Shown here in pieces: positions 63,112-64,000 of a stretch of 64,000 bases of DNA; position 1 is the stretch's first letter; each line of letters starts with the position of its first letter. The notes below the pieces were generated by a model. It did not search any database, was not told the origin of the DNA, and saw only the letters and a list, made by a program, of their open reading frames with translations. The stretch covers positions 2,666,001 through 2,730,000 of the forward strand of contig NZ_AP027080.1 of NCBI RefSeq assembly GCF_030295405.1, written 5' to 3'. This DNA comes from Mesoterricola silvestris. Its GTDB lineage: Bacteria; Acidobacteriota; Holophagae; Holophagales; Holophagaceae. The translations under genes were made by a program, and so were the position numbers.

Positions 63112-64000
63112 TGCGCCTGATCCGGACTCTCCGCCTACGCCTCACCGTCTGGTACGGGCTCATCCTGACGCTGGTCCTGGCCGTCTTCGGCTCCCTCGTG
63201 TACCAGGCGACGCGCCATCGCATGCTCCAGCACCACGACGAGCCCCTGCGCGAGATGGCGGCGGCCGTCGTGCACATCCTCAACGAGCACGAGGACTGTC
63301 ACGATCTTACCCCTGACCAGCTCAGGACACTCGACCAGCTCGGCCACTTGGTGCTCGTCCACGAGGTGGAAGGGGGACGCGAAGTCTTCTACCAATCCCC
63401 GGAGATGCGGGCCAACGTCTTGGCTCCCGCCGTGGGAGCCTTGGGCTGGGAGGCCGTGCCCACCGCCCGCCTCGTGACAATCCGGCAGCAGGGCGCACCC
63501 TGGCGCGTGTTGTCGATCCCCTACCGCTCAAGGTCGGGGCGGCCCGGCATCGTCCGGCTCATGGAAAATCTCGGAGACATCGAGCTGACCTTGACGAATC
63601 TCCGGCTGACCCTGCTTCTCATGACGCCTGCGGGGCTTCTTCTTTCCCTGGCTGGGGGTTACTGGATCGCCGGGAGGGCGCTGGCTCCGGTGGACAGGAT
63701 CGCCCGCCAAGCCCTTGCGATCGAGGCCAGCCAGCTCCATCAGCGCCTGCCTCATCCCGGGGTGGACGACGAGATCGGCCGTCTGGTGGATACCCTCAAC
63801 CGCATGATCGAAAGGCTCGAGCAGTCCTTCCAGGCCATGAAGCAGTTCACCGCCGACGCCTCTCATGAACTGCGCAGCCCGTTGTCCACCCTCCGGAACA
63901 CCATCGAGGTGCTGCTGGACCAACCCCGCACGGTGGAAGAACACCGGAAGGGCCTGGAAAGCCTGGGCGAAGAGGTGGACCGCCTGCACCGGATCGTGGA
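63111..64000 (+). CDS. Sensor histidine kinase (CusS-like), cut by window end
   Basis: The frame begins MRLIRTLRLRLTVWYGLILT and runs to the window edge (296 codons). TM1 is residues about 12-34 and TM2 about 165-188, with a periplasmic sensor between them containing HEDCHDL. A HAMP domain (residues about 190-240) and the HisKA box FTADASHELRSPLSTLR follow (phospho-acceptor His near residue 251). The ATPase domain lies beyond the edge. Start overlaps the regulator's stop. The domain order matches CusS/heavy-metal sensor kinases. Confidence 0.9.
   Translation, partial: MRLIRTLRLRLTVWYGLILTLVLAVFGSLVYQATRHRMLQHHDEPLREMAAAVVHILNEHEDCHDLTPDQLRTLDQLGHLVLVHEVEGGREVFYQSPEMRANVLAPAVGALGWEAVPTARLVTIRQQGAPWRVLSIPYRSRSGRPGIVRLMENLGDIELTLTNLRLTLLLMTPAGLLLSLAGGYWIAGRALAPVDRIARQALAIEASQLHQRLPHPGVDDEIGRLVDTLNRMIERLEQSFQAMKQFTADASHELRSPLSTLRNTIEVLLDQPRTVEEHRKGLESLGEEVDRLHRIV

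Noticed and set aside
21154-64000. CRISPR arrays or complete insertion sequences
   Set aside because: No regularly spaced repeats and no transposase-like ORF were seen; the paired 21-bp elements are just two copies.

Overview
The window is high-GC bacterial DNA whose core genes (1 to about 21.1 kb) are packed head to tail with 1-4 bp overlaps and have almost exclusively G/C third positions. The gene mix (methylmalonyl-CoA mutase, a bacillithiol-type BshA glycosyltransferase, a Nas/Nap-like nitrate reductase with Rieske and cytochrome-b-like subunits, NarK, CbiMQO, TldD/PmbA) fits an Acidobacteriota-like anaerobe or facultative organism of the Holophaga/Geothrix kind. That taxonomic guess is inference from gene content, not a database match.

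Region 1 (1-21.1 kb, core genome): a truncated methylmalonyl-CoA mutase (-) is divergent from an amidohydrolase-rpe pair. An XRE-PAS regulator precedes an ECF-type metal uptake operon, cbiM(N)-cbiQ-cbiO. Next is a six-gene nitrate reduction operon: NarI-like membrane protein, molybdopterin catalytic subunit, four-cluster ferredoxin subunit, Rieske protein, a 68-aa membrane protein and a NarK carrier. A remarkable single ORF fuses CoaE to TldD and is followed by a macro-domain protein, PmbA/TldE and a phosphohexomutase. Convergent with these are divIVA-like and yggT genes, then bshA and an elongator tRNA-Met with its own terminator.

Region 2 (21.2-45.7 kb, accessory island starting just after tRNA-Met): base composition becomes more mixed and the genes are mobile or defensive. 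It starts with a GHKL ATPase fused to a Shedu-like nuclease domain. A three-gene minus-strand cassette follows (SNF2 helicase, very large adenine methyltransferase, DUF1998 DEAD helicase with C-terminal nuclease-like domain), resembling DISARM/Hma-type defence. Two nearly identical 21-bp palindromic elements bracket this cassette in inverted orientation, and the methyltransferase carries an AT-rich replaced block where its target-recognition domain should be. After it come a tyrosine recombinase, two unusual AAA+ proteins (one ClpB-like, one a soluble FtsH-like metalloprotease), a ribbon-helix-helix-like small protein and a divergent MobF-relaxase-like protein. This looks like an integrative, possibly mobilisable element whose far end is not visible.

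Region 3 (45.9-64 kb, copper/silver-type metal region): a Met-rich, internally duplicated lipoprotein is divergent from a long plus-strand cluster. That cluster holds a Cys-rich exported protein, a CusC-CusB-CusA efflux pump, a Cache-domain protein, three tandem Cys-rich YHS-like small exported proteins, a PAS/HATPase protein with an apparently degenerate phospho-acceptor box, small membrane/Cys-rich proteins, a stand-alone CZB zinc-binding protein, an orphan HydE-like radical SAM enzyme, a cytochrome c and a small exported protein. A CusR/CusS-like two-component pair follows, whose kinase is cut off by the window end. Together they suggest a periplasmic metal sensing, chelation and efflux module carried on or next to the island.
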